Made by a program: the position numbers and the translations under genes. From Bin5 sp965208965 (GTDB lineage: Bacteria > Chloroflexota > Anaerolineae > Caldilineales > Caldilineaceae): a stretch of DNA of 64,000 nucleotides. Location: NCBI GenBank assembly GCA_965208965.1, contig OZ242384.1, positions 4,092,001-4,156,000 of the forward strand, given 5' to 3'. Positions 26,182 through 35,176 of this stretch are shown in pieces (within the stretch, counting starts at the first letter, position 1; the number at the start of each line of letters is the position of its first letter). The notes beneath the pieces are model-generated. The model ran no database searches. It was not told the origin of the DNA and saw only the letters and a program-made list of their open reading frames with translations.

Positions 26182-27198
26182 ATGATCTATCTTTCTGCGA
26201 CAGCAAGAAAAGTAACTGTGCTTGCCGTTGGAGCAGTTGTGGGGCTGTTCTTCCTTTCGGGGTGCGGGCAAGTCGTCACCCTGATCCCAACTTCAACACC
26301 AACGCCCGAGCCTCTGGAGACCTTTTCGCCTCCTCCCAGCCCGACACCGATCCCCATTGCGACCCCGGCCCCCTTTACGCCTGCCCCAACAGCGACGATG
26401 ACGGCAACACCGGAGCCTACCATCTACCTGGTCGCGCCTGGGGACACACTCGCAGGCATAGCCGAACAGTACGGCGTAACCGTTGCAGCCCTGCAGGAGG
26501 AGAACAACATTCTGGACCCGCGCACACTCCAGCAGGGCCATCAATTGGTGATTCCGTACCGTGTTTCAGACGGCGGAGGAGCGGAAGGCGGCAGACCAAC
26601 GCCGACTCCGATTCCATTCGCTCATCAGAAGATCCATTTCAGCTTCACGCCTCTTGGCGGACTCTGGGTCTTGGGGGAAGTGGAGAATACCAGCGCTTTC
26701 ACGCTAGAGCAGGTGCAGATCGGCGTTAGGCTCTTGGACGCTGACGAGAATGTCCTCGCAGAGGAGCAGGGTTTCGTTCTGCTGAACCTCGTTAATCCGG
26801 GGGGCGTTGCGCCTTTTGCAATTCTCTTTGAAAAGGCCCCCAAGGAGTTCGCAAGCTACCTGATCTTCCCGCTCGGCGGCGTGCCAGCGTATGAAGGGGG
26901 TTACTACAGGGACCTGGTTGTAGAGGACGTGACCTTTGAAGGGGAACTGCATAGCTCGTACAGTGTCACAGGCACAGTGCGCAACGCCGGTCAGGATGAG
27001 TCGATCGAGGTGCAGGTAATCCTGACAGCATACGATTCCCTGGACCGCATCATTGCCGCCCGCACTGTCGCGCCTGAGCACAATGTAATCGCAGCAGACG
27101 GGGCCACGACTTTCGAAGCCATTCTTGTGCCCTTGGGGGGTCCGGTCGAACGTATCCATGCCGTAGCCCAAGGTCGACGGTACCCTACCGGCAACTAG
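26182..27198 (+). CDS. LysM-domain lipoprotein
   Basis: 338 residues from ATG 26182 (AGGTG upstream; GTG 26170 is an alternative). The signal ends in LSGC with Cys28 lipidated. A Thr/Pro linker (PTPEP, PPPSPTPIP, PAPTATMTATPEP; about 36-80) leads to one LysM domain (VAPGDTLAGIAEQYGV... LQQGHQLVIPY), which would bind peptidoglycan or other GlcNAc polymers. After a second short Pro-rich linker come about 190 residues of beta-rich sequence in two FxxL/VxGxVxN-type halves (VLGEVENTS and VTGTVRNAG), like FxLYD-type domains. Probably a cell-envelope protein facing the wall. A single-gene unit. Confidence 0.87.
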   Translation: MIYLSATARKVTVLAVGAVVGLFFLSGCGQVVTLIPTSTPTPEPLETFSPPPSPTPIPIATPAPFTPAPTATMTATPEPTIYLVAPGDTLAGIAEQYGVTVAALQEENNILDPRTLQQGHQLVIPYRVSDGGGAEGGRPTPTPIPFAHQKIHFSFTPLGGLWVLGEVENTSAFTLEQVQIGVRLLDADENVLAEEQGFVLLNLVNPGGVAPFAILFEKAPKEFASYLIFPLGGVPAYEGGYYRDLVVEDVTFEGELHSSYSVTGTVRNAGQDESIEVQVILTAYDSLDRIIAARTVAPEHNVIAADGATTFEAILVPLGGPVERIHAVAQGRRYPTGN

Positions 27199-27202
27199 GC
27201 AC

Positions 27203-27410
27203 CGTTGACGTTTTGGGGAGGTCGTTCAAACTCGCATTCGATCGATCCCCGAAGACATGCGAAGGACCACGGTGAAGACCCTTTTTGTCCGCGAAGGGCC
27301 GCGAAGAACACCAAAGGCTACTGGGAATACCCTTGCGTGAATGCGCGGAACAGCCGCACTTTGCTCCCGCGTATCGCTGTTCAGCCAAACGTCAACGCGC
27401 CCTAGACAAG
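27203..27410. repeat. Dispersed intergenic repeat, family A copy 2
   Basis: Aligns with 12033-12300. It shares GTTGAC at the start, CATGCGAAGG, TTTGTCCGCGAAGGGCC followed by GCGAAGAAC, TCGCTGTTCAGCCAAACG and the ending GCCCTAGA. It lacks the duplicated inner unit of copy 1. No transposase frame. The rest of the gap to the ALDH gene (to 27594) holds nothing recognisable. Confidence 0.6.
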
Positions 27411-27594
27411 AGGCACCAAGCCGCCTCGATCCGTCCCAGATCTGCCTGGCAGAGTTTTGGAGACGAAACTTCGCACACGTCGGCTACACGAAGAGGGGTC
27501 CGGTCTTGTTACGGGAGTTGAGAAAGGGTACGTGTTGCGACTGTAAGCGTAGTTGGGGAATACGAAGTTTCTGCGAGGCAGACTGCCTGCTACT

Positions 27595-29157
27595 CTAGTT
27601 CACGTCGAACGTGACCCCCTGGGCAAGAGGCAGCTCGACTCCGTAATTCACTGTAACCGTTTGACGCCGGGCGTAGGCCTTCCAGGCGTCGGAACCGCTT
27701 TCTCTCCCGCCACCGGTATCCTTTTCGCCGCCGAACGCCCCGCCGATCTCCGCGCCGGCCGTGCCCGTATTGACACTGGCCAACCCACAGTCGCTGCCCA
27801 CGACGCTCAGAAAAGCCTCAACCTCCCGCAAATTGTTGCTGAAGATGGCAGATGACAGACCCTGGGGCACGCAGTTGTGGATGGCGAAGGCGTCATCCAG
27901 ATTGGAATAGCCAAGGACATAGAGAATCGGCGCAAAGGTCTCTTCGCCGACGATGTCCGAATCCGGCGGTAGTCCTTCGATCAGGGTTGGCGCCACATAG
28001 TTCCCGCCCTCCAGTCCCTCCAGCTCCAAGCGAGCGTTTCCCACCAGCACACGTCCGCCGGCTTCTTCCGCCTGCCCGATCGCAGCAGCATAGCTCTCAA
28101 CGGCCCGCCTGTTGATCAGAGGACCAACGAGCACGTCCGGATCCAACGGGTTTCCCACACCTACCGTAGCGTAGGCTTCAACAAGGCGGGGAAGGAAGCT
28201 GTCAAAGAGGCTCTCGTGAAGGATAAGGCGCCGGGTCGTCGTACAGCGCTGGGCGGCGGTCGCGAGCGCGCCAAAAGCGACCCCGCGCAGGGCAATCTCC
28301 ATGTCGGCGTCCGGGGTGACGATCGCAGCATTGTTTCCGCCAAGCTCCAGGATCGAACGGCCCAGCCGTTTGCCGACTCTGGCCGCCACCTCCCGACCGG
28401 TTCCTATCGAACCAGTGAATGAGAGCAGCGGCAGCCTTCGGTCGCGACTCATTCGCCGCCCCATTTCGCCGTCGCCATCGACCGCCAGAAAGAAGAGTGG
28501 GGGCAGTCCATGTTCGTCAAGCACGTCATTGACGACATTCGTGGTGGCTATGGCGGTGAGCGCCGATTCGGGCGACGGCTTCCAAACGACCACATTGCCG
28601 ATGACCGAGGCGATGAAGGCGTTCCAAGACCAGACCGCGCAGGGAAAGTTGAAAGCGGTAATGACGCCGACGACGCCGTGTGGGTGCCATTGCTCATACA
28701 TGCGGTGGCGCCGGCGCTCGCTGGCAATCGTCATTCCGTACAGCTGACGTGAGAGCCCGACTGCAAAGTCGGCGATGTCGATCATCTCCTGCACTTCGCC
28801 TTTGCCCTCGACCGGCGTCTTTCCCACCTCGAGCGTTACCAGTAGGCCCAAGCTGTCTACATATTCCCGCAGCCGGTCACCGATCGCCCGAATGACCTCG
28901 CCTCGCTTTGGCGCGGGTACAAGCGACCACTCCTCGAAGGAGGACCATGCTCGTTCAAGCAGTCGATCGTAGTCATTATCGTCACCGACCGCGATATCGG
29001 CGAGCCATTCGCCGTTGATGGGTGAATGGACAGCAACACGCGGGCGGCCATCGCCTGAGAGCCATTGCCCGTCGTACAGCCCCGAGAGTTGCTGATACAG
29101 GCCCAAGTCCGCGAAGACCTGGTCCTTCACCGCGTGAAAGTCGGGAATGTTGGCCAT
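27595..29157 (-). CDS. Aldehyde dehydrogenase (ALDH7/AmaB-like)
   Basis: 520 residues with a complete ALDH active site: Asn170 in FNFP, Lys193 in WKPSPE, Glu271 in LELGGNNA and the nucleophile Cys305 in AAQRCTTTRR. GGNNA and QRCTTTRR are typical of the ALDH7 branch (aminoadipate semialdehyde or piperideine-6-carboxylate dehydrogenases). It oxidises an aldehyde to an acid with NAD(P). It is last in the run SBP-permease-permease-Gfo/Idh-PhyH-ALDH, which suggests a catabolic aldehyde from the imported compound rather than lysine breakdown (inference). ATG without a strong SD, 33 bp after the PhyH stop. Confidence 0.92.
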   Translation of the reverse strand: MANIPDFHAVKDQVFADLGLYQQLSGLYDGQWLSGDGRPRVAVHSPINGEWLADIAVGDDNDYDRLLERAWSSFEEWSLVPAPKRGEVIRAIGDRLREYVDSLGLLVTLEVGKTPVEGKGEVQEMIDIADFAVGLSRQLYGMTIASERRRHRMYEQWHPHGVVGVITAFNFPCAVWSWNAFIASVIGNVVVWKPSPESALTAIATTNVVNDVLDEHGLPPLFFLAVDGDGEMGRRMSRDRRLPLLSFTGSIGTGREVAARVGKRLGRSILELGGNNAAIVTPDADMEIALRGVAFGALATAAQRCTTTRRLILHESLFDSFLPRLVEAYATVGVGNPLDPDVLVGPLINRRAVESYAAAIGQAEEAGGRVLVGNARLELEGLEGGNYVAPTLIEGLPPDSDIVGEETFAPILYVLGYSNLDDAFAIHNCVPQGLSSAIFSNNLREVEAFLSVVGSDCGLASVNTGTAGAEIGGAFGGEKDTGGGRESGSDAWKAYARRQTVTVNYGVELPLAQGVTFDVN

Positions 29158-29189
29158 TTCAAGAAACCAGTTCAGTGAGCAACTGCCTG

Positions 29190-30128
29190 TCAGAGGGCGG
29201 TAAAGTTACCTTCTCGGCCGACACCGCGCGCTTCGGCCCAGGCACGCAGCGGCACATCGTCCTCGTTCTTGGTCAACCAGTACTGCGAAGAGGGATGGAA
29301 AGCCGAGTCACTCCCCAGCGGATCGCCGCCGCTGGCCAGCGCCCCCAACAGCTGCTTGCGTATGGGTGAGCTCCGCTCGATCAGAGCCTGGTCCTGGCTG
29401 ATGTAGTCGGTTGGACGCAGCCAGCGGTAGTGATAGCCGACATGCATTATCTTGCGAGTCCTGTCAGAGAGATTGGGGCCTACGCAGTGCCATACGGCCG
29501 TACGCCACACGACGGCAGCGCCGGGTTTGAGCCGCAGCTCCAATGCCTCCTGCGGGTCAACCTGTCTGCCATTCTGCCGGAGCTCGTTCGGCGAACGAAG
29601 ATGGCTGCCCGGAACCATCCAGAGGTTTCCGCTTTGCGATTCGCTCAAGTCCGAGAGTACATAGAACACCTTGATCTCCATGAAGGGCAGCCTGCCGTCA
29701 AGTGAGGGCCCCATGAAGAGGGAGTCGCTGGCAAGATCAGGGTGCCAGGAGAGGTTTCGATAGCCGATGTCCTGATCGGCGCCGTCTCCGACGCCAAGTG
29801 TGCCGGGTTGAAGGTCTTCGGGGTAGGGCGGCCGGTAATCCAGGTGGGTCGTCCGGATTTGGATGTTCCAGCCGATGGCGTCCACCACCAGCGGCAACAT
29901 ACGCGGGTGATCGATCAGGTCCAGAAATGCCTCATGGCGCGAGAGAGCATTGCGGACGGCGAACGGGTCCTCAGGCCCAAGTCCCTGGACTTCTCTAACC
30001 TCATCTGCGACTTCATCTATGGCCGCCAGCAGCCGGTCCAACTCAGGATTGGTCAGAAAATCTTCGAGAACAATGAACCCTCTTTCGTCAAATTCCTCTC
30101 TCTGCTGTTGACTCATGCCGATGGACAT
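29190..30128 (-). CDS. Phytanoyl-CoA dioxygenase (PhyH) family protein
   Basis: 312 residues; TAGGAGG 7 bases before ATG 30128. Metal ligands are His129 and Asp131 (HPD) and His214 (VWHCVGPN); Arg225 in DRTRK probably binds 2-oxoglutarate. The insert between the strands is longer than in the 4417 paralog, and overall similarity is low, so these are distinct PhyH subfamilies. It sits between a Gfo/Idh dehydrogenase and an ALDH on one strand, as expected of an oxidative degradation step whose product is passed to the ALDH (inference). Confidence 0.9.
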   Translation of the reverse strand: MSIGMSQQQREEFDERGFIVLEDFLTNPELDRLLAAIDEVADEVREVQGLGPEDPFAVRNALSRHEAFLDLIDHPRMLPLVVDAIGWNIQIRTTHLDYRPPYPEDLQPGTLGVGDGADQDIGYRNLSWHPDLASDSLFMGPSLDGRLPFMEIKVFYVLSDLSESQSGNLWMVPGSHLRSPNELRQNGRQVDPQEALELRLKPGAAVVWRTAVWHCVGPNLSDRTRKIMHVGYHYRWLRPTDYISQDQALIERSSPIRKQLLGALASGGDPLGSDSAFHPSSQYWLTKNEDDVPLRAWAEARGVGREGNFTAL

Positions 30129-30161
30129 GAATTGCCTCCTATATGTCTTTCCTGGAACCAG

Positions 30162-31451
30162 CTAGCGCAGACCCCAGTGAGCGTCGATCGGGTCTTGATA
30201 CTGAGAGCGAGAACCATCGAGGACATCGTCGACAAGCACGACTTCACCTGTCAGGCCCGATTCATAGATGGCATCGCCCAGCGCGAGTGAACGCATACCC
30301 TCCCAGCCGTCGATTTCCGGCGCCTCCCTGTTTCCGCGCAGGATCTCCAGAAACTCCCAGATCTCGATTGAAAACCCGTCCGTAGCGCCGCCCGGGTAGA
30401 GGAACTCCTCTTCCTCATCCGACAGCGACTCCCTGTGCATCGCTTCCAACTCCTTCATAGCGTAGACCGATCCGTCGGAGCTCTCCAGACGCGCCGTCTC
30501 CAGCTTCTCCGGTGTGCGCTGGAAGAGGTGAAAGATCGAAAATGGGGCCGCAGTCGTGTCTCGCAACGAGCCCTGGCTCCCGTAGAAGGTGACGTCATAG
30601 GCCTCTTCGCCCGGCGCGGCGAGGCTCCAAGCCCAACTGCCGGTGATCCCGTTCTTGAAGGTAAAGGTTACGAAGACAGTATCTTCCGGCTGGTCGCCGA
30701 ACTGTTCAGGCGTTCCCGACTTCACCGACCGCAGAACCGCGTATACTTTCTCAGGTTCACCAAAGAAGTAGCGCAGCGAGTCACAGTAATGAAAACCGCT
30801 GTCGAGCACCGGGCCCCCACCGGACATCAGCTTGTCGCGGCGCCATCGTTTGTGATCGGGAAGAGGTTCACTTGAGCCGTCCGGTTGCTGGCCCCAGAGC
30901 TGCGAGGGGTTGGGCCGTGTGTCCGTCTGTCCGGGCGCACCAGGTAGAACGGCAGAAGATCGATACTGATGGAAGAAACTCAGGGGCTGGCCGATCAGAC
31001 CGGACTCATCGAATACCCATTTGACGGTCCTCTGGCCCGGCTGGCGGCGGTGAGGCGCGGCCGTTGACAAGATGCGTCCGGTCCGCTCAGACGCTTCGAT
31101 CATCACTCTGCAGGCCTCAATCGTTATGCCCAGCGGCTTCTCGCACAGTACATGGAGGCCGGCCTCCATGCAATCTAAGGCGATTCCGTGGTGGAAACCG
31201 TGAGGAAGACAGAGGTCTGCTGCATCCACCTGTGCCTGGGCGAGCAGGTCGCCGTGCGCGTTGTAGACGACAGGCCGGTTGCCGAGGAGCTCCTCGAACA
31301 TGTCAGCGCGTTCGGTTGCCGCGTGTTCGTTGGCATCGCATACGGCAGTCACAACAAAATCGCCGCGTCCGCGTTCCTGCAGGTCCTTCATGGCCAGGAC
31401 GTGGCGACGCGATATTCTGCCGCATCCGATTAAGGCCAACCGTATGGGCAT
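30162..31451 (-). CDS. Gfo/Idh/MocA-family oxidoreductase
   Basis: 429 residues. N-terminal Rossmann domain with LIGCGRISRRH (7-17), and the family motif EKPLG, whose Lys belongs to the catalytic site. A C-terminal alpha/beta substrate domain follows, with CDSLRYFFG in the place of the usual DxxHH-type helix. GAGGAT lies 7 bases before ATG 31451. Members oxidise or epimerise sugars, inositols or sugar acids using NAD(P). At about 40 residues longer than average, it carries an insert after residue 165. It follows the two sugar permease genes on the same strand, so it probably acts on the imported sugar. Confidence 0.9.
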   Translation of the reverse strand: MPIRLALIGCGRISRRHVLAMKDLQERGRGDFVVTAVCDANEHAATERADMFEELLGNRPVVYNAHGDLLAQAQVDAADLCLPHGFHHGIALDCMEAGLHVLCEKPLGITIEACRVMIEASERTGRILSTAAPHRRQPGQRTVKWVFDESGLIGQPLSFFHQYRSSAVLPGAPGQTDTRPNPSQLWGQQPDGSSEPLPDHKRWRRDKLMSGGGPVLDSGFHYCDSLRYFFGEPEKVYAVLRSVKSGTPEQFGDQPEDTVFVTFTFKNGITGSWAWSLAAPGEEAYDVTFYGSQGSLRDTTAAPFSIFHLFQRTPEKLETARLESSDGSVYAMKELEAMHRESLSDEEEEFLYPGGATDGFSIEIWEFLEILRGNREAPEIDGWEGMRSLALGDAIYESGLTGEVVLVDDVLDGSRSQYQDPIDAHWGLR

Positions 31452-31591
31452 TGCGCTATCCTCACTGAGTCAATATCTCTGCGAGCGGGATGGTTGAATT
31501 GGAGAGCTTCGTGAACAGGGTAGCGAATTTTGGAGAGAACCGCAACAACGTTGCAGGGGACCGGCACCGCATTCAGGGCCGTTCTTTCGAC

Positions 31592-32488
31592 CTAGCCCTT
31601 GATACCAGTCAAGGCAATGCCTTGCACAAATGTCTTCTGCAAGAAGAAGAAGAGGAGAATAATCGGCAGAGTGATCAGCACCGACGCCGCCATCAGCAAA
31701 CCCCATTCGGCGCCATACTGCGTCTGATACTCGTAGATGCCCAGCGACAGCGTGTACTGCTCCTGATCGCTCAGATAGATCAGTGGCCCAATATAGTCGC
31801 GCCAGCGGGCGATGAACTCGAAAATCGCGACCGTAGCCAGAGCCGGCTTGGAGAGAGGGAGAATAATGGAGTAATAGATCTTCAGTTCGCTGGCGCCGTC
31901 GATGCGGGCCGCTTCCGACAACTCAATCGGGATTGTCATAAAGAACTGACGAAGAAGGAAAATGTAGAGTGCGCCCCCAAACCAGTGCGGTACGATGAGA
32001 GGGAGCCACGAGTTCACCCAGCCGAGGTTCTTGAAGACAATAAACAGAGGAATCATCGTGACCTGAAAGGGCAGCATCAGAGTTGCTACCGTCAGAATGA
32101 ACAGAAAGTTACGTCCCCGCCAGGGAATACGAGCGAGGCTGTAGGCGACCAGCGACGAAGAGATCAGCACGCCTATCGTCGCAAGAACGGCGATCGTCAG
32201 TGTATTGCGAAGATAGAGGAAAAATGTGATAAATTTTACCGCATCAGGATAGTTCGACCACTGAAACGGAGATGGAATGACGACAGGAGGGTAGGCGTAG
32301 AACTGGACGTCGGGTTTGAGCGAAGTAGACAGCATCCAAAGAAAGGGCAAAGTGAAAACAAAGGCCGCCGGGATCAGACTAGCGTGGATAAGAATGCTGC
32401 GGCCGAGTCCACGCAGGCGCCTGGCCATGACCCGCCTGGCATGGTCTCGCGCAAGTCGAGCTTGGACCGGCTGTGTGTCAGAGACCAT
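31592..32488 (-). CDS. Sugar ABC transporter permease (MalG/UgpE-like)
   Basis: 298 residues with six TM helices and the EAA coupling motif EAARIDGASELKIYYSIILP. It ends with the MalG-type short tail LTGIKG. I chose ATG 32488 (GGAGG 11 bases upstream, start just after the stop of the partner permease at 32490); an ATG at 32509 would overlap that gene by 20 bases and lacks an SD. With the adjacent MalF-type permease it forms the channel. No ATPase gene is nearby, so a shared MsmK/MalK-type ATPase elsewhere must power it. Confidence 0.9.
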   Translation of the reverse strand: MVSDTQPVQARLARDHARRVMARRLRGLGRSILIHASLIPAAFVFTLPFLWMLSTSLKPDVQFYAYPPVVIPSPFQWSNYPDAVKFITFFLYLRNTLTIAVLATIGVLISSSLVAYSLARIPWRGRNFLFILTVATLMLPFQVTMIPLFIVFKNLGWVNSWLPLIVPHWFGGALYIFLLRQFFMTIPIELSEAARIDGASELKIYYSIILPLSKPALATVAIFEFIARWRDYIGPLIYLSDQEQYTLSLGIYEYQTQYGAEWGLLMAASVLITLPIILLFFFLQKTFVQGIALTGIKG

Positions 32489-32489
32489 G

Positions 32490-33461
32490 TCAGTCTTCGC
32501 CTCCCGCATAAAAGACCCACCTACGCCTCGACCGGAAGATGATCAAGGTTACAACCAAGGTAAACATGAAGAGCAGCCATGCCATTGCCGAAGCATAGCC
32601 CATTTCAAGGTAGTGGAACGCGTTCTTATAGAGATAGATTGAATAGAACAGGGTTGAATTGGCTGGGAAGCCGGTACCTCCAGTCATTATGTAAGGGATG
32701 GCGAAAAAGTTCAGAGCGCCAATTACTGATGTAATCAGATGGAAGAAGACCACGGGCGTCAGAATGGGGACAGTAACGTTACGGAATTTCGACAGGAAGT
32801 TGGCGCCGTCTACATCTGCGGCGTCGTACAGGTCCTGTGGAACATCCTGCAGGCCGGCGAGATAGAGAATGATCTGCTGCCCGATAATCCAGAGAGCGAG
32901 CAAAACAAGGGTCGGCCTCGCCCACTCAGCGCAGGTCAGCCAGCAAGGGCCGCGCGACCCGAAGGCCCTGAAGGGGGCCGCAATCAGACCGTTGTGCGGG
33001 GTAAATATGAAGATCCATACCAGCGCCAAGGCCACTTCAGGTACCAGGGTAGGCAGGAAATAGATAGTACGGTAGACAACCTGTCCCCGTATTTTGGCGT
33101 TCAACATCATCGCGAGGCCAAAGGCGAAGATAATGGCCAGCGGGATCGAAACGACCGCGAAGTAGACCGTGTTGTAAACGGCCGCCAGGAACTCCTCATC
33201 CTTTGTGAACAACTCGATATAGTTGGCGAGCCCGGTAAATGTTGGGTTTTTGACGCCGTTGTACTTGGTAAAACTGTAGTAGGCTGAAGCCAGTGTCGGA
33301 TAGATCCAGAAAACGAGCAGGCCGAAGATCCAGGGCGAGGCAAAAAGCAGCCCGTTTATCGTATGCCGCGTTCCTTGTGACAGTTTTCGGCGGGGCAGGT
33401 TAGCGGTAGCGGTGGCAGTAGCCATGGCAGGGTTCTGTGTGCCGAGTAGTTCTGCCGGCAT
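32490..33461 (-). CDS. Sugar ABC transporter permease (MalF/UgpA-like)
   Basis: 323 residues, six TM helices, typical entry FASPWIFGLLVFWIYPTL and the EAA-type loop seen as DAADVDGANFLSKFRNVTVP. Met13 (33425) is an alternative start; neither has a clear SD, but a stem-loop lies just upstream of 33461. It follows the SBP gene by about 140 bp and precedes the MalG-like gene by 1 bp. Confidence 0.9.
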   Translation of the reverse strand: MPAELLGTQNPAMATATATANLPRRKLSQGTRHTINGLLFASPWIFGLLVFWIYPTLASAYYSFTKYNGVKNPTFTGLANYIELFTKDEEFLAAVYNTVYFAVVSIPLAIIFAFGLAMMLNAKIRGQVVYRTIYFLPTLVPEVALALVWIFIFTPHNGLIAAPFRAFGSRGPCWLTCAEWARPTLVLLALWIIGQQIILYLAGLQDVPQDLYDAADVDGANFLSKFRNVTVPILTPVVFFHLITSVIGALNFFAIPYIMTGGTGFPANSTLFYSIYLYKNAFHYLEMGYASAMAWLLFMFTLVVTLIIFRSRRRWVFYAGGED

Positions 33462-33479
33462 CCGAATGGTAGAAGTCAG

Positions 33480-33503
33480 GTAGCGGCCCTTGTGAGCCGC
33501 TAC
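33480..33503 (-). promoter_or_regulatory. Intercistronic stem-loop between SBP and permease genes
   Basis: GTAGCGGC and GCCGCTAC pair perfectly (8 bp) around an 8-base loop, about 100 bp after the SBP stop (33604) and 18 bp before the MalF-like start. No T-run follows. Same position in the operon as the hairpins at 9673 and 40484. Confidence 0.65.
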
Positions 33504-33603
33504 CCTTCTCTACAGTAGTCTCATATCGTGTTCGGATACCGGCGCTCTCTGCGCCAGACGCCGAACTGCAAACCACTCAGAGGTACGGTTGACGATGGTT
33601 CGC

Positions 33604-34968
33604 CTAGCTGAAGAAGCCAATCTCTTCCAGACCGGCGTTAATCTCTTCGTCGATGTCCATCAGAGCTTCCTCAGGGGTCTTCAGACCGTGCGGAATCTCG
33701 TCGCGGAAGGCCTTGACCTGCAGGTCCCACAGCTTGGAGCCCAACGGAATCGGCGGGCGGGCATGGGAAACCGGCAACAGGTCCATGAAGACGGCGTGCA
33801 GCGGGTCGTCGCGGAAGAATGGGTCTTCGGCGGCCGACTTAATCGTCGGAATGTGGAAGGTGTCCTTGTTGTACTTGAGCTGGCCTTCGGGGCCGCAGAG
33901 GTAGAAGCAGGCGTCAAACGCAGATTCTACATCGTCGTAACCGAAGGGTACGGCCCAACTCCAACCACCGGCCCAGCTTGCGTGCGGGGCGGGGCCGTCG
34001 GGGCCCGGCATCGGCACAACGCCGTAGTTGGTGTCCGGCTTGTAGCGGTGGTGCTGGGCAACTTTCCAATTACCGCTGCAGGTCATCGCGCTCTGGCCGG
34101 TCCAGAAGTAGTCGTTCTCGCCGCGGCAGTTTCCGCCGGCGCAGGCGGCCAGCATGGCGTCGATATCCTCTACGCCGATCTCGTCGACGAAGGACTTGAC
34201 GAACTGCATGGCTTCGATGTTCTGGGGATGGGCGAAGGTGATGCGGCGATCGTCGTCCTGGAATGATCCGCCGAAGCCAAAGCCCCACGTGTAGAGCCAG
34301 GCCTGGTCATAGATGGGGTTGAAGCCGTAGCGGGTGACTGCGCCCGTATCGTCGCGCACGGTCAGCGCCTCGGTGGCCGCCCTCAGCTCGTCCAGGTTGG
34401 ACGGCGGCGACATGGAGTCAACACCGGCCTCTTCCATGATGTCCATGTTGTACCAGAGGGCGCGAGTGTCCGTGTCAAAGGAAAGCGCGTAGATGCCACC
34501 CTTGTAGACTGTCTCGTCCCAAGCGAAGTCGAAGTAGAGCTCCTTGGTGACACCGGCGGCTTCGGCGAAGTCGGTGATGTCGGTGAAGAAGCCTTCGTGG
34601 GCGAACTGGGGAACCGTAAAGCGGTCCGCATAGTGGAGCGCTGGCGGCGTGCCACCGGCAACGGCGGTCAGCAGCTTCTCATCTGCCTGGCTGCCGGCAG
34701 TGCGGGCGATGTAGACAAACTCTACCTCTACGCCCATCGTATTCTTTTCGTTGTAAATGTCGATAATTTCCTTAATCGACTCCTGCGCCAGGTCGGTCAT
34801 GCGGGACCAGGCTTCCAGCTTCTTCTTCTCCACCATCATTTCGCCGTCGCCGCTGTCAGCTGCGGGTGCAGCTGCGGGGGCGGGGCAGGCCGCAAGCAGG
34901 GCCGCGCTTGTCGCCAAGCCTGAAACCTGCAGGAAGCGGCGGCGCGAAAGCATCTTCTGCGTGTCCAT
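33604..34968 (-). CDS. Sugar ABC transporter solute-binding lipoprotein (SBP family 1)
   Basis: 454 residues from ATG 34968, with GGAGGGA 7 bases upstream (TTG 34971 is in frame just before). The N-terminus combines a twin-arginine motif (SRRRFLQVSG) with a lipobox, LLAAC, so it is probably a Tat-exported lipoprotein. The mature protein begins with a Pro/Ala linker, then the SBP_bac_1 fold (TPPALHYADRF, ALSFDTDTRALWYNMD, WSWAVPFG). A CxxxxC pair (AACAGGNC) occurs near residue 275. It captures an unknown sugar for the two permeases downstream. A palindromic operator-like site lies between its promoter and gene. Confidence 0.92.
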   Translation of the reverse strand: MDTQKMLSRRRFLQVSGLATSAALLAACPAPAAAPAADSGDGEMMVEKKKLEAWSRMTDLAQESIKEIIDIYNEKNTMGVEVEFVYIARTAGSQADEKLLTAVAGGTPPALHYADRFTVPQFAHEGFFTDITDFAEAAGVTKELYFDFAWDETVYKGGIYALSFDTDTRALWYNMDIMEEAGVDSMSPPSNLDELRAATEALTVRDDTGAVTRYGFNPIYDQAWLYTWGFGFGGSFQDDDRRITFAHPQNIEAMQFVKSFVDEIGVEDIDAMLAACAGGNCRGENDYFWTGQSAMTCSGNWKVAQHHRYKPDTNYGVVPMPGPDGPAPHASWAGGWSWAVPFGYDDVESAFDACFYLCGPEGQLKYNKDTFHIPTIKSAAEDPFFRDDPLHAVFMDLLPVSHARPPIPLGSKLWDLQVKAFRDEIPHGLKTPEEALMDIDEEINAGLEEIGFFS

Positions 34969-35044
34969 CAATTCATCCCTCCATGTTGGAAAGTGGGTTA
35001 AAGGGTTACAACATTCGTCGAAACGGGCGCGCGACTGGGGGTCA

Positions 35045-35060
35045 CTTGCGCTAACGCAAG
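35045..35060. promoter_or_regulatory. LacI-type operator-like palindrome
   Basis: A perfect palindrome, CTTGCG-CTAA-CGCAAG, immediately downstream of the predicted -10 of the sugar-importer operon (near +1), where a LacI/GalR-type repressor would block transcription. Arms and centre resemble that class of operator (TTGCGCTAACGCAA). No regulator gene is adjacent in this window. Confidence 0.55.
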
Positions 35061-35062
35061 GG

Positions 35063-35092
35063 ATAATAACCTTTAACGATTGTCTTATCCAA
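35063..35092 (-). promoter_or_regulatory. Promoter of the sugar-importer/PhyH/ALDH operon
   Basis: Minus strand TTGGAT (35087-35092), 18-base spacer, TATTAT (35063-35068). The -10 is one base from consensus; the -35 is weak. It lies directly upstream of the palindrome at 35045-35060 and about 95 bases before ATG 34968. Confidence 0.5.
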
Positions 35093-35176
35093 ATTCTGGG
35101 CGCTATGATTCGCGTTTGCAGATCCGGGCCGCGCTCGGAGACGGGCCAAAAGGAGAAGGATTACGGCCCGGCAATC

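Noticed and set aside
31490..32542. Plus-strand frame open for 350 codons
   Set aside because: Antisense to a well-supported MalG-type permease; the product is Arg/Asn/Gln-rich and low in hydrophobics, with no motif.
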